Below are positions 45,253 through 54,650 of a stretch of 64,000 nt of DNA, in pieces. A program made the translations under genes and the position numbers. The stretch's first letter is position 1, and the number at the start of each line of letters is the position of its first letter. This stretch comes from CAMAVH01 sp046297835 (GTDB taxonomy: Bacteria > Pseudomonadota > Alphaproteobacteria > SMXQ01): the NCBI GenBank assembly GCA_046297835.1, contig JBKBHI010000007.1, positions 190,426-254,425 of the forward strand. Reading direction: 5' to 3'. Below the pieces are notes generated by a model. That model did no database searches, had not been told where the DNA came from, and saw only the letters and a list, made by a program, of their open reading frames with translations.

Positions 45253-45281
45253 TCGACAAGCCCGGCGGGCTTTGCTATATC
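45253..45281 (+). promoter_or_regulatory. Promoter of tRNA-Lys
   Basis: TCGACA (45253-45258) and TATATC (45276-45281) are separated by 17 bases and end 30 bases before the tRNA. Spacing and the CTATAT core fit the alphaproteobacterial housekeeping promoter. Confidence 0.7.
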
Positions 45282-45311
45282 CCCGGTCCCTCTTAGGGGC
45301 GCGAGCCTTGG

Positions 45312-45387
<76 letters not shown>

Positions 45388-45562
45388 CTCCACTTCCGGC
45401 ATTTCTGAAACCCGTTTTATCTGGGGTCAAAACCCCCGGATATAGGGGCTTTTGGGGGTTATCCAGCATGGCGGAGACCCCTGATATTGGCCTGGCAGGG
45501 CGATTTAGGGCAGAAGTCTCTAAGGGGCTATTTCCGAGACCCGTTTTTATTGAAAATGAATG

Positions 45563-47251
45563 TCAGGTTCGGCCTGATCTGCCGGCAAAGCCGAGCAATT
45601 CGCGCTGCCGATTCCATTCGCGCGGCAGGGCACCGATCAGGCGCAAACGATTTGCGGTCAACTCGACCGGTTGATCGCCGGCCAGGATGGCATCGACGAT
45701 GTCGGGGGCCAGAAACGCAAGCTGCAGATCTCGCCCGACGTCGCTCGGATCGATTCCTTCTCGCTCGGCAATCGCTAGAACCGAGTCGATCTCTCCGCGT
45801 GCAATTTCGTCGAACCAATGTCGGGATCTTGAGACAAGGTTGATCAGAGCCTCGTCACAGAAATTACTCACGTTGCGGTCGGACTCGAGTACCAGCTTTA
45901 CTTCAACGCCACGTCGTCCAAGCCGAAATGGGACAGAGATGATGACGGGCGCCTCGCTCGACGGCGCTTGCGAAGCGAGCAACGCCTCCATCAAGCGGTC
46001 TCGATCGAGTTCAATGACGAGAGCGGTCTGCTGCACGACAACCCGCCGGATCAGGTTCGCGAGCACGACCTGCCGAGCGTTGAGATCGGCGCTCTGTAGC
46101 GATGACGCGAGTTTGTCAGATTCGACTCCAACTGTGCGCAGCAGAGTAGGCGAGGGATCTAGTACAGATAGATGAGCATTTAGTTGGCGCCTGTTCCGCA
46201 ATAGGTCCGCCAAGGCATCTGTAACCACATCTTCGATTTTTCGCGCCGGGAGTCTCCAGCCGCTGTCCTGGGATTTTGCGCTCCCGTGCATCAGATGTTT
46301 CGAGATGTAGTAGTGGTAATGCTTGCCCTTCTTATTGGTGTGGGTAGGACACAGAGGCTCACCGTTTTCGTCGAATATCCGCCCCGTAAGCAGGTGTGGT
46401 CCGGTCGTGTTTGTATCGCTACGACGGTTTGATGCGCTGGTTTTTAAGCTGTTCTGAACTCTCTCCCATGTGGCGCGATCGATGATGGCCGCATGTTGCC
46501 CTGGATAGGTCGCCTTCTTGTGTCTGACCTCGCCAATGTAAAGAGAGTTGGAAAGCATGGCGTATAGATTGCCGCGGCTGAAGGGTTTATTGCCTTCGGT
46601 CTTGGTATTGGGCCGGTGCTTGGTGCGGATGCCACGACGGTCGGCTTCTTCCTTGAGGGCTCGGACCGAGCCGAGCTCCAGGTATAGGTCGAAGAGCACC
46701 CTAACCGCCCTGGCTTCGGTTTCATTGATAACCAGTTTCTTGTCGCGGACGTCATAGCCGAGAGGCGGCGGACTCCCCATCCACATGCCTTTCATCTTCG
46801 AGGCCGCGATCTTGTCGCGGATCCGCTCAGCCGTGACCTCGCGTTCGAACTGCGCGAAGGACAATAGGACGTTCAGGGTCAACCGGCCCATGGAGGTGGT
46901 GGTATTGAATTGCTGGGTGACCGAGACGAAGGAAACCTTGTTCTTGTCGAACAGTTCGACCATCCGGGCAAAGTCGGACAGGGCGCGGGTGAGGCGGTCC
47001 ACTTTATAGACCACCACAATATCGACCCGGCCGGCTTCGATCTCTTCGAGTAGTTTCCTGAGCGCGGGGCGCTCCATGGACCCGCCGGAATATCCCCCGT
47101 CGTCATAATAGTGGGGCAGGAGCTTCCAGCCTTCGTGCTTCTGGCTCTTGATGTAGGCCTCGCAGGCTTCTCGTTGCGCATCGAGAGAATTGAACTCCTG
47201 GTCTAATCCTTCGTCGGTCGATTTGCGGGTATATATGGCGCAGCGCAGCAT
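45563..47251 (-). CDS. Large serine recombinase
   Basis: 562-residue site-specific recombinase of the resolvase/invertase superfamily. The catalytic domain (about 1-150) starts CAIYTRKSTDEG with the nucleophilic serine and has YSGGSMERPALRKL and YKVDRLTRAL. A recombinase domain follows (about 165-270) and then a C-terminal region of about 250 residues. The zinc-ribbon part appears reduced, with a single cysteine near residue 305 (EPLCPTHTNKKG), as in the alphaproteobacterial subgroup that travels with DUF2924. It probably moves or moved the element it sits in; no attachment sites were recognised. Confidence 0.9.
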   Translation of the reverse strand: MLRCAIYTRKSTDEGLDQEFNSLDAQREACEAYIKSQKHEGWKLLPHYYDDGGYSGGSMERPALRKLLEEIEAGRVDIVVVYKVDRLTRALSDFARMVELFDKNKVSFVSVTQQFNTTTSMGRLTLNVLLSFAQFEREVTAERIRDKIAASKMKGMWMGSPPPLGYDVRDKKLVINETEARAVRVLFDLYLELGSVRALKEEADRRGIRTKHRPNTKTEGNKPFSRGNLYAMLSNSLYIGEVRHKKATYPGQHAAIIDRATWERVQNSLKTSASNRRSDTNTTGPHLLTGRIFDENGEPLCPTHTNKKGKHYHYYISKHLMHGSAKSQDSGWRLPARKIEDVVTDALADLLRNRRQLNAHLSVLDPSPTLLRTVGVESDKLASSLQSADLNARQVVLANLIRRVVVQQTALVIELDRDRLMEALLASQAPSSEAPVIISVPFRLGRRGVEVKLVLESDRNVSNFCDEALINLVSRSRHWFDEIARGEIDSVLAIAEREGIDPSDVGRDLQLAFLAPDIVDAILAGDQPVELTANRLRLIGALPREWNRQRELLGFAGRSGRT

Positions 47252-47254
47252 TGG

Positions 47255-47683
47255 TTACTTCACCCCGAAGAAGCGAGGCCCCGACCAATGGGCCCCGGTG
47301 ATCGTCTTGGCGATCTCGGACAGCGACTTGTAGGTCTGCTTGTTGTATCGAAAGCCGTCCTCGACCACGTCGACGGTGTGGGTGCTGCTATGCCAATCGC
47401 GCATCAGCCGCGTCCCGACGGTGAGATGTGAGCGCTTCTTCGGCGCGGCGGCCTCGCCGCCATTGAGCCGGCGTTCGCGGGCGGCCTGAGCCTTCTGGCG
47501 CAGCTTGCGCTTGGTGGCGGGTTTAAGGCCGCTATGGCGCCCGACCTGGATGTTGTAGGCGGCGGCGTATTCAAGGAGGCGCCGGCTGATGCCCTTGGGG
47601 GCCGGCCGGCGATAGGCCGCCTCCCAGTGGGCGATCAGGTCCTGACGCGACGCCGTTGTGAGGGCGTCGAGATCGTCTGACAT
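47255..47683 (-). CDS. DUF2924 family protein
   Basis: 142 residues, basic, with the family features LIAHWEAAYRRPAPKG near residue 17, SRRLLEYAAAYNIQ and the C-terminal SLSEIAKTITGAHWSGPRFFG block. The stop is 3 bases from the recombinase start. DUF2924 is nearly always found with a serine recombinase and DUF3489 in alphaproteobacteria; a DNA-binding or directionality helper is a guess. Function unknown. Confidence 0.85.
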   Translation of the reverse strand: MSDDLDALTTASRQDLIAHWEAAYRRPAPKGISRRLLEYAAAYNIQVGRHSGLKPATKRKLRQKAQAARERRLNGGEAAAPKKRSHLTVGTRLMRDWHSSTHTVDVVEDGFRYNKQTYKSLSEIAKTITGAHWSGPRFFGVK

Positions 47684-47692
47684 GGCGACCGC

Positions 47693-48034
47693 TTAGGCTT
47701 GGCTTGCCGTGTAGATAGTCACCCCATCTCCGTTCTTTGAGCGGGTGATCCCGACTCCTTGTTTGCGAAATCCGGTCAGGGCGGCGCGGACACTGTGAGG
47801 CAGCCACCCGGTCGCCTTCTGCAGATCGGCAATTGAAGCGCCGTCTTTGCGACCTAGCAGATCCAGGACGCCAGAGAGTTTACCGCCAGCTTTGAATGCT
47901 TTCTTGGAAGTACTGTTGGCAGTTTGACTGACAGTTGGCTCTTTGGATAAAACTGCGGCTTTACGCCGCGGTTTCGCCTTCGATGCGGCGTTTCGGGCTG
48001 TGGTCATTTGAACGCGTGTTGCGGGCTTGGCCAT
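47693..48034 (-). CDS. DUF3489 family protein
   Basis: 113 residues. The first 50 are basic and low-complexity; the conserved C-terminal part (KLSGVLDLLGRKDGASIADLQKATGWLPHSVRAALTG) looks like a winged helix-turn-helix. It lies 9 bases before DUF2924 on the same strand as the recombinase, so the trio is an operon. Could be the element's regulator. Confidence 0.83.
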   Translation of the reverse strand: MAKPATRVQMTTARNAASKAKPRRKAAVLSKEPTVSQTANSTSKKAFKAGGKLSGVLDLLGRKDGASIADLQKATGWLPHSVRAALTGFRKQGVGITRSKNGDGVTIYTASQA

Positions 48035-48276
48035 GATGAACTCCGTCGGTGTTCAGCGCCGCGATGATCGCGACGCTTCCACCACCCACAGCCCGGCCAG
48101 TTACCTAGTCCGGGGCTGCGGGCCGGAGCGGCCCTGCGTAAGACCCATACACGCTCTGTCAGCAACGGAAGTCCAGCGGTATTCATTGTTCTGTTCAGCG
48201 CGATAGTCTGAACTCCTTACGAGGTTGATCCGTTGTTCACGTTATTTGTGTAAGTGCGCCTAGATTCTTTCATCTA

Positions 48277-49113
48277 GGGTCAGGACCCATAAACAGGATT
48301 CTCCGCTCGGCTCGGATGTGATTCAAGCTCTGCAGTATCGGGGGCAAGGATTTGAGCGAGTTTTGATTGAGCGATAGGCAGCTTGAGCGGCTTCGTCCGC
48401 TGCTGCCGAACAAGGTGCGCGGCGTCGTCCGTGTTGATGATCGGCGGGTGATCAGCGGCATCGTGCATGTGCTGAAGTCCGGCGGCCGCTGGGCCGATGC
48501 GGCGTCCGCCTACGGACCGCGCAAGACCCTCTACAATCGCTTCGTGCGCTGGGCGGCCAAGGGCGTGTGGACCGATATCTTCCATGCCCTGGCTTCGGCG
48601 GGAGGCCCGCCGGCCGAGGTGCTGATCGACTCCACGGCAGTTCGGGCGCATCGCTGCGCGTCCGGCGGAAAAGGGGGGAGCGCAGTCAGGCGATCGGTCG
48701 CTCGCGCGGCGGACGGACCACCAAGATCCATGCGCTGACAGACGCCTTCTGCCGTCCCGTCGCCTTCCTGCTCACCGGTGGCCAGGTCGCCGACTGCACG
48801 GCCGCCGACGCTCTGCTGGAGCGGATGCCGGCTACGGCGATCCTGCACGGCGACAAGGGCTACAACAGCGATGCGCTCCGCCGAAAGATCGAGGCCTTCG
48901 GCGCCGTTCCCAACATCCCGCCCAAGACCAACAGGCGCTGGAAGAACTGCTTCTCGCCCAGCCTCTACCGCGACCGCAACGCTATCGAGCGCATGTTCGG
49001 GCGGATAAAAGACTTCCGACGCATCGCAACCCGCTACGACCGCCTCGCGGCGAACTTCCTCGCCGCCGTCTGTCTCGTCGCTACAGTCTGCTACTGGTTA
49101 TGAGTCCGGAGCC
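48277..49113 (+). mobile_element. IS5-family (IS427-type) insertion sequence, 837 bp, damaged
   Basis: Imperfect terminal inverted repeats: the left end GGGTCAGGACCCATAAACAG and the reverse of the right end GGCTCCGGACTCATAACCAG agree at 16 of 20 bases. TA (or CTA) lies directly outside both ends, consistent with a short target duplication. The left edge is inside a small palindrome CTAGAT/ATCTAG. Size and ends suit the IS427 group. Confidence 0.75.
48367..49103 (+). pseudogene. IS5-family transposase, frameshifted
   Basis: The first frame (from 48367) gives the N-terminal half (SDRQLERLRPLLPNKVRG, VLIDSTAVRAHRC) and the second frame (to 49103) the rest (GRSRGGRTTKIHAL, HGDKGYNSDALRR, RNAIERMFGRIKDFRR), covering the DDE domain. 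They join at a GGAAAAGGGGGG run by a -1 shift. IS427 relatives can use programmed frameshifting, but a TGA also interrupts the expected N-terminus just before 48367, so I think the copy is dead. Confidence 0.75.
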
Positions 49114-49284
49114 TAATTGTCGCACTTTGCCAGCGGGTTTGGGCCCGCAAACCAGTACTATTAGATGGCGTTGTCAGCTTAATTGCAATGGAGCTGTCAG
49201 CTGGATCTGTCAGGTTGAAGGGGAGGGCATTGTCAGTTTAACTGACGCGGCCGCACGAGATTGCTGACCTGAAATCTCACGCAG
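49114..49284. repeat. Cluster of IS6 end fragments
   Basis: Between the IS5 element and the first IS6 copy there are at least four partial copies of the IS6 left end (core TGTCAG-TTAA): near 49171, 49195, 49209 and 49230. The last (49227-49284) is about 58 bp and matches the left end of the IS6 copy at 51764 better than the one it abuts. No gene is visible here. Confidence 0.6.
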
Positions 49285-49285
49285 C

Positions 49286-50079
49286 GGGATTGTCAGGTTA
49301 AGTGCGATGGCCGCGCGAAAGTCTCTGAGCGCAAAGCTCACGCACTGGCGACAGGCGCGGCCATCCATCCGTCCATGGCGTTAGCCCGGAAGATGCACAG
49401 TGTTGTTCGTGAAATCAGGTGACGCCGGACGTTGAAGAGATTGTAAATAGCGCCGTGCGTGGCGACGAAGCGCTGGGCTTGGCCTTGCGATTTGGAGCGC
49501 TGCATCTTGCGCTCTCGCCGGCGAACTGAGAGATGCGAATTCTCGGCGCGATTGTTGTCGCGCAATCGACCCGGGCGATGACATGATCGGCCGCCCAAAC
49601 TGTCGAGCGCCGCTCCGTAGGAGAGGAGGCCGTCGGTTCATCCGGCGCATAACCTTGTTTGCGCAGTAATTTCGGCAGCAGTTTCAGCGCTGCGCGTTTG
49701 TTGCGGCGCTTCTGAACCAGCACGTCGAGAACTTCACCTTCCTGGTCGACAGCTCGCCACATGAACATGCGGCGCCCGTTGATGCGGACGACCATTTCGT
49801 CGAGATGCTAAACCGAGCCCGGGCGAGGGCGCGTTCGGCGAATGTTCGCCGCAATGGCTCCGCCGAATTTCTCTGCCCAACAGCGGACCGTCTCGTAGGA
49901 GACGTCAATTTCGCGCGCGGCGAGAATCTCCTCCACATCCCTTAAACTCGCCGTGAATTTGAAGTACAGCCAAACGGCTTGGCGGGTGACTTCGGGTGGA
50001 AAGCGGTGTCTTTTATAAGAGATGGTTTGCATCCCGCCAGCTAATATAAGAGACGAGTTGCAGTTAGACAGACAGCACC
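49286..50079 (-). mobile_element. IS6-family element, copy A (inactive)
   Basis: 794 bp bounded by GGGATTGTCAGGTTAAGTGC at the left and a right end whose reverse begins GGTGCTGTCTGTCTAACTGC. The ends align over about 20 bases with TGTC, G, TAA and TGC shared. It carries a broken transposase on the minus strand, the same orientation as copies B, C and D. No 8-bp target duplication was found. Confidence 0.8.
49338..50032 (-). pseudogene. IS6-family transposase, copy A, broken
   Basis: Close relative of the intact copy C. The conserved tryptophan before the first catalytic Asp (WHLDEM) is TAG here, giving an amber stop near 49810, and a deletion and frame change around 49600-49640 removes the VIDGLASY region with the second catalytic Asp. 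The RAENSHLS glutamate region survives in another frame. Not functional. Confidence 0.85.
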
Positions 50080-50172
50080 GATCCTTTATATTCCTGCCAC
50101 CGCCCGCGCCCGTTCGAGGGCCTGGCGAGCTAGTTTCCGCCAAATTGATTTTGCTGAGCGAAATAGCTTTTT

Positions 50173-51735
50173 ATGAGCAACGGCGTAGATGACGAGCTGA
50201 TCATGCACGAGTTAGAATTCGACCACGGCCACATGACCCCCGAGCAGCAGCAGGCCATCGCGGACGTCATCTGGGCGGCCGACAACGTGGAGCTCAAGAC
50301 GGTCGGCGTCGACATCGGCTCCTCGACCTCGCATCTGATGTTCTCGCGCGTGCATCTGCAGCGCCTGACCACCGCCCTCTCCAGCCGCTTCGTCGTGGTA
50401 GGCCGCGAGGTGCTGTGGCGCTCGCCGATTCTGCTGACGCCCTACAAGCTCGACGACAACACGATCGACGTCGAGAAGCTCTCCGCCTTCATCGACGGCG
50501 CCTACAAGGAAGCCGGCCTGACGCGCGACGACATCGATTCGGGCGCGGTGATCCTCACCGGCGAGGCGCTCAAGCGCAACAACGCCGAAGCCATCACCCA
50601 TCTGTTCGCAGGCGAGACCGGCAAGTTCGTCACCGCCTCCGCCGGCCACCATCTCGAATGCGCCATGGCGGCGCACGGCTCGGGCGCGGTCGCGCTGTCG
50701 CGCCGCGAGAAAGCCTGCATCCTCAACATCGACATCGGCGGCGGCACCACCAAGCTCGGCCTCGTCGAGAAGGGCCAGCTGCTGCAGACCACCGCCTTCG
50801 AAGTCGGCGGCCGCCTCATCGCCTTCGATGCGGAAGGCCGCATCGTCCGCCTCGAAGGGCCGGCGCTCAAGCACGCCGCCCAGGCCGGCGTGAAGGTCGA
50901 GAAGGGCCTCAAGCTCAGCGACGAAGACAAGGCCAAGATCTGCGACGTGATGGCCGACGTGCTCGTCGCCCACGTCATGCAGCGCGACGCGACGGGCCAC
51001 GCGCAGGACATGCTCGTCACCGAGCCGCTGCCGAAAGAGCCCGTGCCGGTCGGCGTCACCTTCTCGGGCGGCGTGTCGGAATTCATCTACGGCCGCGAGA
51101 CCTCCGATTACGGCGATCTCGGCAAGTTCCTCGCCGACGCCATCGTGCGCCGCCTGAAGGCCAAGACCGTTCCCTACAAGATCTACGATCCTGGCGCCGG
51201 CATTCGCGCCACCGTGATCGGCGCCTCGCAATTCTCGGTGCAGGTCTCGGGCAACACGATCTCGATCTCCAACCACAACGCCCTGCCCCTGCGCAACGTG
51301 CCGGTGCTGTCGCCGAAGGTCAGCCTCGCCACCGACGAGATTTCCGCCAAGGACGTCGAAGACGCGATCCGCAAGGCGTTCACGCGCTTCGACTTCCAGG
51401 AAGGCGAGACCGCTATCGCGCTGGCGTTGCGCTGGGAAGGCGATCCGCTGCACGCCCGCATCAAAGCGGTGGCGGACGGCATCGTCGCCGCCCTGCCGAA
51501 AACCGCCGCCGGCGCGCAGCCGCTCGTGCTGATGCTCGACGGCGACATCGGCAAGACGCTCGGGGTGATCCTCAAGCGCGAATGCGACGTGCAGGCCGAC
51601 ATCGTCTCCGTCGACGGCGTCTCGCTCAAGGAGTTCGACTACGTCGACATCGGCGAGATGATCCGCCCGACCAACGTCGTGCCTCTGGTCATCAAGTCGC
51701 TGCTGTTCTCCAGCCCCGGCGTTTTGAAAAAATAA
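50173..51735 (+). CDS. EutA-like ethanolamine ammonia-lyase reactivating factor, orphan
   Basis: 520 residues of the EutA family (ASKHA/Hsp70-actin fold). Aligned blocks with EutA: VGVDIGSSTSHLMFSR near residue 43, REVLWRSPILLTP, DIDSGAVILTGEALKR, TASAGHHLECAMAAHGSGA, LNIDIGGGTTKLG near 192 and the ending DYVDIGEMIRPTNVVPLVIKSLLF. The N-terminal 40 residues are extra. EutA exchanges damaged B12 on ethanolamine ammonia-lyase, but no eutBC is in the window, and the gene sits alone between IS6 copies A and B, with no clear ribosome site. It may serve another B12 enzyme or be stranded. Confidence 0.85.
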   Translation: MSNGVDDELIMHELEFDHGHMTPEQQQAIADVIWAADNVELKTVGVDIGSSTSHLMFSRVHLQRLTTALSSRFVVVGREVLWRSPILLTPYKLDDNTIDVEKLSAFIDGAYKEAGLTRDDIDSGAVILTGEALKRNNAEAITHLFAGETGKFVTASAGHHLECAMAAHGSGAVALSRREKACILNIDIGGGTTKLGLVEKGQLLQTTAFEVGGRLIAFDAEGRIVRLEGPALKHAAQAGVKVEKGLKLSDEDKAKICDVMADVLVAHVMQRDATGHAQDMLVTEPLPKEPVPVGVTFSGGVSEFIYGRETSDYGDLGKFLADAIVRRLKAKTVPYKIYDPGAGIRATVIGASQFSVQVSGNTISISNHNALPLRNVPVLSPKVSLATDEISAKDVEDAIRKAFTRFDFQEGETAIALALRWEGDPLHARIKAVADGIVAALPKTAAGAQPLVLMLDGDIGKTLGVILKRECDVQADIVSVDGVSLKEFDYVDIGEMIRPTNVVPLVIKSLLFSSPGVLKK

Positions 51736-51763
51736 GCGTCCCTATGGGGCATTGTGGCGGCAT

Positions 51764-52555
51764 GGAATTGTCAGCTTAACTGGCGCGGTCGCACTAAATT
51801 CCTGACCTGAAATCTCACGCAGTTGCTGCGGACGCGTTGATCCAACCTTCCATGGCGGTTGCCCGGAAGGTTGATCGAGAAATCAGATTACGTTGGACGT
51901 TGAAGAGATTGTAGATGGTGCCGCGGGTGGACACGAAGCGCTGGGCTTGGCCTTGAGATTTGAAGCGCCGCATCTTCCGCTCTCGTCGCCGCACCGAGAG
52001 ATGCGAATTCTCTACGCGATTGTTGTCGCGAAGTCGGCCTGGGCGATGGCGTAAGCGGCAGCCCAAAGTCTCGAGCGCCGCACCATAGGAAAGGAGGCCG
52101 TCGGTCATAAAATGATCAGGGGGTGTAGCCCTGTTTACGCAGCAGTTTCTTCAGCAATTTGAGCGCTGCGCGTTTGTTTCGGCGCTTCTGAACCAGCACG
52201 TCGAGAACCTCACCTTCCTGGTCAACAGCCCGCCACATGAACATACGGCGGCCGTTGATGCGGACGACCATTTAATCGAGATGCTAGACCGAGCCTGGGC
52301 GAGGGCGCGTTCGGCGAATGTTCGCCGCTATGGCTCCTCCGAATTTCTCCGCCCAACAGCGGACCGTCTCATAGGAGACGTCGATGCCGCACCCCGCGAA
52401 AATCTCCTCCACATCCCGCAAACTCAGCGTGACTTTAAAGTACAGCCAAACGGCTTGGCGGATAACTTCCGGCGGGAAGGGGTGTCTTTTATAAGAGATG
52501 CTTTTCATCCCGCCAGCTTATATCAGAGACAAGTTGCAGTTAGACTGACAGCACC
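51764..52555 (-). mobile_element. IS6-family element, copy B (inactive)
   Basis: 792 bp, left end GGAATTGTCAGCTTAACTGG, right end reverse beginning GGTGCTGTCAGTCTAACTGC. Orientation as copies A, C and D. The right edge touches the stop codon of the MFS gene (52556), and the left edge lies 28 bases after the eutA stop. Confidence 0.8.
51815..52508 (-). pseudogene. IS6-family transposase, copy B, broken
   Basis: Same protein as copy C but interrupted: the catalytic HLDEMV region has a TAA in place of the Glu codon after the Asp and a TAG in place of the Trp before it, and there is a frame break near 52110. The C-terminal half (RPGRLRDNNRVENSHLS) is readable at 51815-52108 and the N-terminal part at 52284-52508. 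Confidence 0.85.
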
Positions 52556-53839
52556 TCATGTCGTGGTCTTTGTTTCCGGCACGTGGCGGATTAGGATATA
52601 AGTCACGGCGGCAGCACAAGCAGCAGTGAATAGGAATGATGAACTGTAATTCACATGGTCAGCTAATAGCGCGAAGCAGATTGGACTGATGGTGGCACCG
52701 CCCTGGCCTACGAAGCGCCAGAGACCCAGGAAGGAGCCACGCGCTTGCGGCGGCGCGATATCGGCACCGATGGTTTGTATTGAGCCGCCGGTGAGCGCCT
52801 GACCGACAACCGCGAAGTAGAACAAGACCACATACCAAGTCAGGCTGAGTGGCACCCAGGCAGAGACCGCGAGGCAGGCCATTGCGATGCTGACGCCAGA
52901 AAACCCCGGAATCATGGTTCGCTTGCGCCCAAAGCGGTCGAGAATCCAGCCGGCGATGAAGCTGATCGGAAGCGAGAGCATGGTGGCGCCAGTGGCGAGA
53001 TACCCGATCTCGATCGGACCGAGGTTATAGGCGAAAGCCGCGTATAGGTGCAGCATGTCGGCATGCATCGGCCCCCGCGTTAAACCGGCGAATAGCGCTA
53101 CACTGAAGAATAGTAGATTGGGTAGTAGAATAATACGGAGCGTCGTAGATAACGACAGGCTACCAGACTTGGCGTCCCCGCGAACCAGCTTCGGCGTGTC
53201 CTTGGCGAACATGGCGACCGGGATCAGCGCGATAAGCGCGAGTATGCCATAGGCCACGAACGGCGCTGTAATCCCCCACTGATGCGCGATAAAGCCGCCG
53301 ATCACCGGACCGCCCAATTTACCAGTGCTGTCCATACCGAACATCCAAGTCACCTGACGACCGCGCTCGTTCGCAGCGGCCCCGTGGGATATCGCGGCAA
53401 CACGCGCCATAAACCACATTTGTGCCGAAAAGCCGCTGATAAAACGCAGAATTAGCAATTCAGTGAATGTGGTCGCGACCACGACCAGCAGCGCCGAGAC
53501 GGCGGTGATCAGCGGACCAACGATCAATACAGGACGGCGGCCGAAATGGTCGATCAGCCAACCTGAAGGCAGGGCACCTAGCAGATTACCGATAAGATAG
53601 GACGTGACCACGGCACTGGCGACGCCAAAGCTAACGTCGAACGACATGGCTAGTGATGGTATGGCGGGCAGTGCGATTCCTGTGCCGAGGGCCAGGATCA
53701 TGGCTGGCAAATAAGTCGAAAAAAAGGCTTCCCACGACACCGCCTTGCTGCTGGGCGGCGAGGCATCAGCAAAGAGGCCGTCAACTGTGCCTGACTTCGG
53801 CTCCTGCCTCGTCAAATTTGGGTTGACGGGGTCACTCAT
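52556..53839 (-). CDS. Major facilitator superfamily transporter
   Basis: 427 residues with about twelve hydrophobic segments in two sets of six. The MFS loop motif between helices 2 and 3 reads GWLIDHFGRRPVLI near residue 96, with a second copy DRFGRKRTMIPG near 288. The ATG follows GGAGGAAG, only 14 bases from the edge of IS copy C, so no room is left for its own promoter: transcripts would have to come out of the IS. The stop lies against IS copy B. Base composition is visibly lower in GC than the core genes. Drug efflux or aromatic acid uptake are both possible. Confidence 0.85.
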   Translation of the reverse strand: MSDPVNPNLTRQEPKSGTVDGLFADASPPSSKAVSWEAFFSTYLPAMILALGTGIALPAIPSLAMSFDVSFGVASAVVTSYLIGNLLGALPSGWLIDHFGRRPVLIVGPLITAVSALLVVVATTFTELLILRFISGFSAQMWFMARVAAISHGAAANERGRQVTWMFGMDSTGKLGGPVIGGFIAHQWGITAPFVAYGILALIALIPVAMFAKDTPKLVRGDAKSGSLSLSTTLRIILLPNLLFFSVALFAGLTRGPMHADMLHLYAAFAYNLGPIEIGYLATGATMLSLPISFIAGWILDRFGRKRTMIPGFSGVSIAMACLAVSAWVPLSLTWYVVLFYFAVVGQALTGGSIQTIGADIAPPQARGSFLGLWRFVGQGGATISPICFALLADHVNYSSSFLFTAACAAAVTYILIRHVPETKTTT

Positions 53840-53853
53840 TATTTTCTTCCTCC

Positions 53854-54650
53854 GGGATTGTCAGGTTAAGTGGCGCGGTCGCAAGCAATTTCTGATCTGA
53901 AAAGTTCACGCGGCAGCGGACGCGGCCATCCATCCGTCCATGGGGTTAGCCCGGAAGATGCGTAGTGTTGTTCGTGAAATCAGGTGACGCTGGACGTTGA
54001 AGAGATTGTAAATAGCGCCGTGCGTGGCGACGAAGCGCTGGGCTTGGCCTTGCGATTTGAAGCGCTGCATCTTGCGCTCTCGCCGGCGAACTGAGAGATG
54101 CGAATTCTCGGCGCGATTGTTGTCGCGCAATCGACCCGGGCGATGGCGTGAACGCCCGCCCAAAGTCTCGAGGGCCGCCGCGTAAGAGGCCAGCCCGTCT
54201 ATCACCAAGCGATCAGGCGCGTAGCCCTGTTTGCGTAGCAATTTCCGCAGCAATTTGAAGGCTGCGCGTTTGTTGCGGCGCTTCTGAACCAGCACGTCGA
54301 GAACTTCACCTTCCTGGTCCACCGCCCGCCACATAAACATGCGTTTGCCGTTGATGCGGACGACCATCTCGTCGAGATGCCAGACCGAGCCCGGGCGAGG
54401 GCGCGTTCGGCAAGTGTTCGCCGCTATGGCTCCGCCGAATTTCTCGGCCCAGCAGCGGACTGTCTCGTAAGAGACGTCGATGCCGCGCTCGACGAGAATG
54501 TCCTCCACATCGCACAGACTCAAGGTGAATTTGAAGTACAGCCAAACGGCTTGGCGGATAACTTCCGGCAGAAAGCGGTGTCTTTTATAAGAGATTGGTC
54601 GCATCTTGCCCCCTAAATCGGAGACAAGTTACCATTAGACTGACAGCACC
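53854..54650 (-). mobile_element. IS6-family element, copy C (intact)
   Basis: 797 bp with left end GGGATTGTCAGGTTAAGTGG and right end reverse GGTGCTGTCAGTCTAATGG, 13 of 19 matching. It is the only copy with a full-length transposase, so it can supply activity in trans to the other copies. It lies between the MFS gene and the LigB gene with gaps of 14 and 27 bases. No target duplication seen, as expected after cointegrate formation or recombination between copies. Confidence 0.85.
53906..54604 (-). CDS. IS6-family transposase, intact
   Basis: 232 residues, the normal IS6 length. Helix-turn-helix region near the start (SYETVRCWAEKFG), then the DDE catalytic residues: Asp in WHLDEMVVRI, Asp in LVIDGLASY, Glu in NNRAENSHLS, about 34 residues after the second Asp. 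The basic RRRERKMQRFKS stretch follows. IS6 elements move by replicative cointegrate formation, which explains the several same-orientation copies around it. Confidence 0.93.
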   Translation of the reverse strand: MRPISYKRHRFLPEVIRQAVWLYFKFTLSLCDVEDILVERGIDVSYETVRCWAEKFGGAIAANTCRTRPRPGSVWHLDEMVVRINGKRMFMWRAVDQEGEVLDVLVQKRRNKRAAFKLLRKLLRKQGYAPDRLVIDGLASYAAALETLGGRSRHRPGRLRDNNRAENSHLSVRRRERKMQRFKSQGQAQRFVATHGAIYNLFNVQRHLISRTTLRIFRANPMDGWMAASAAA

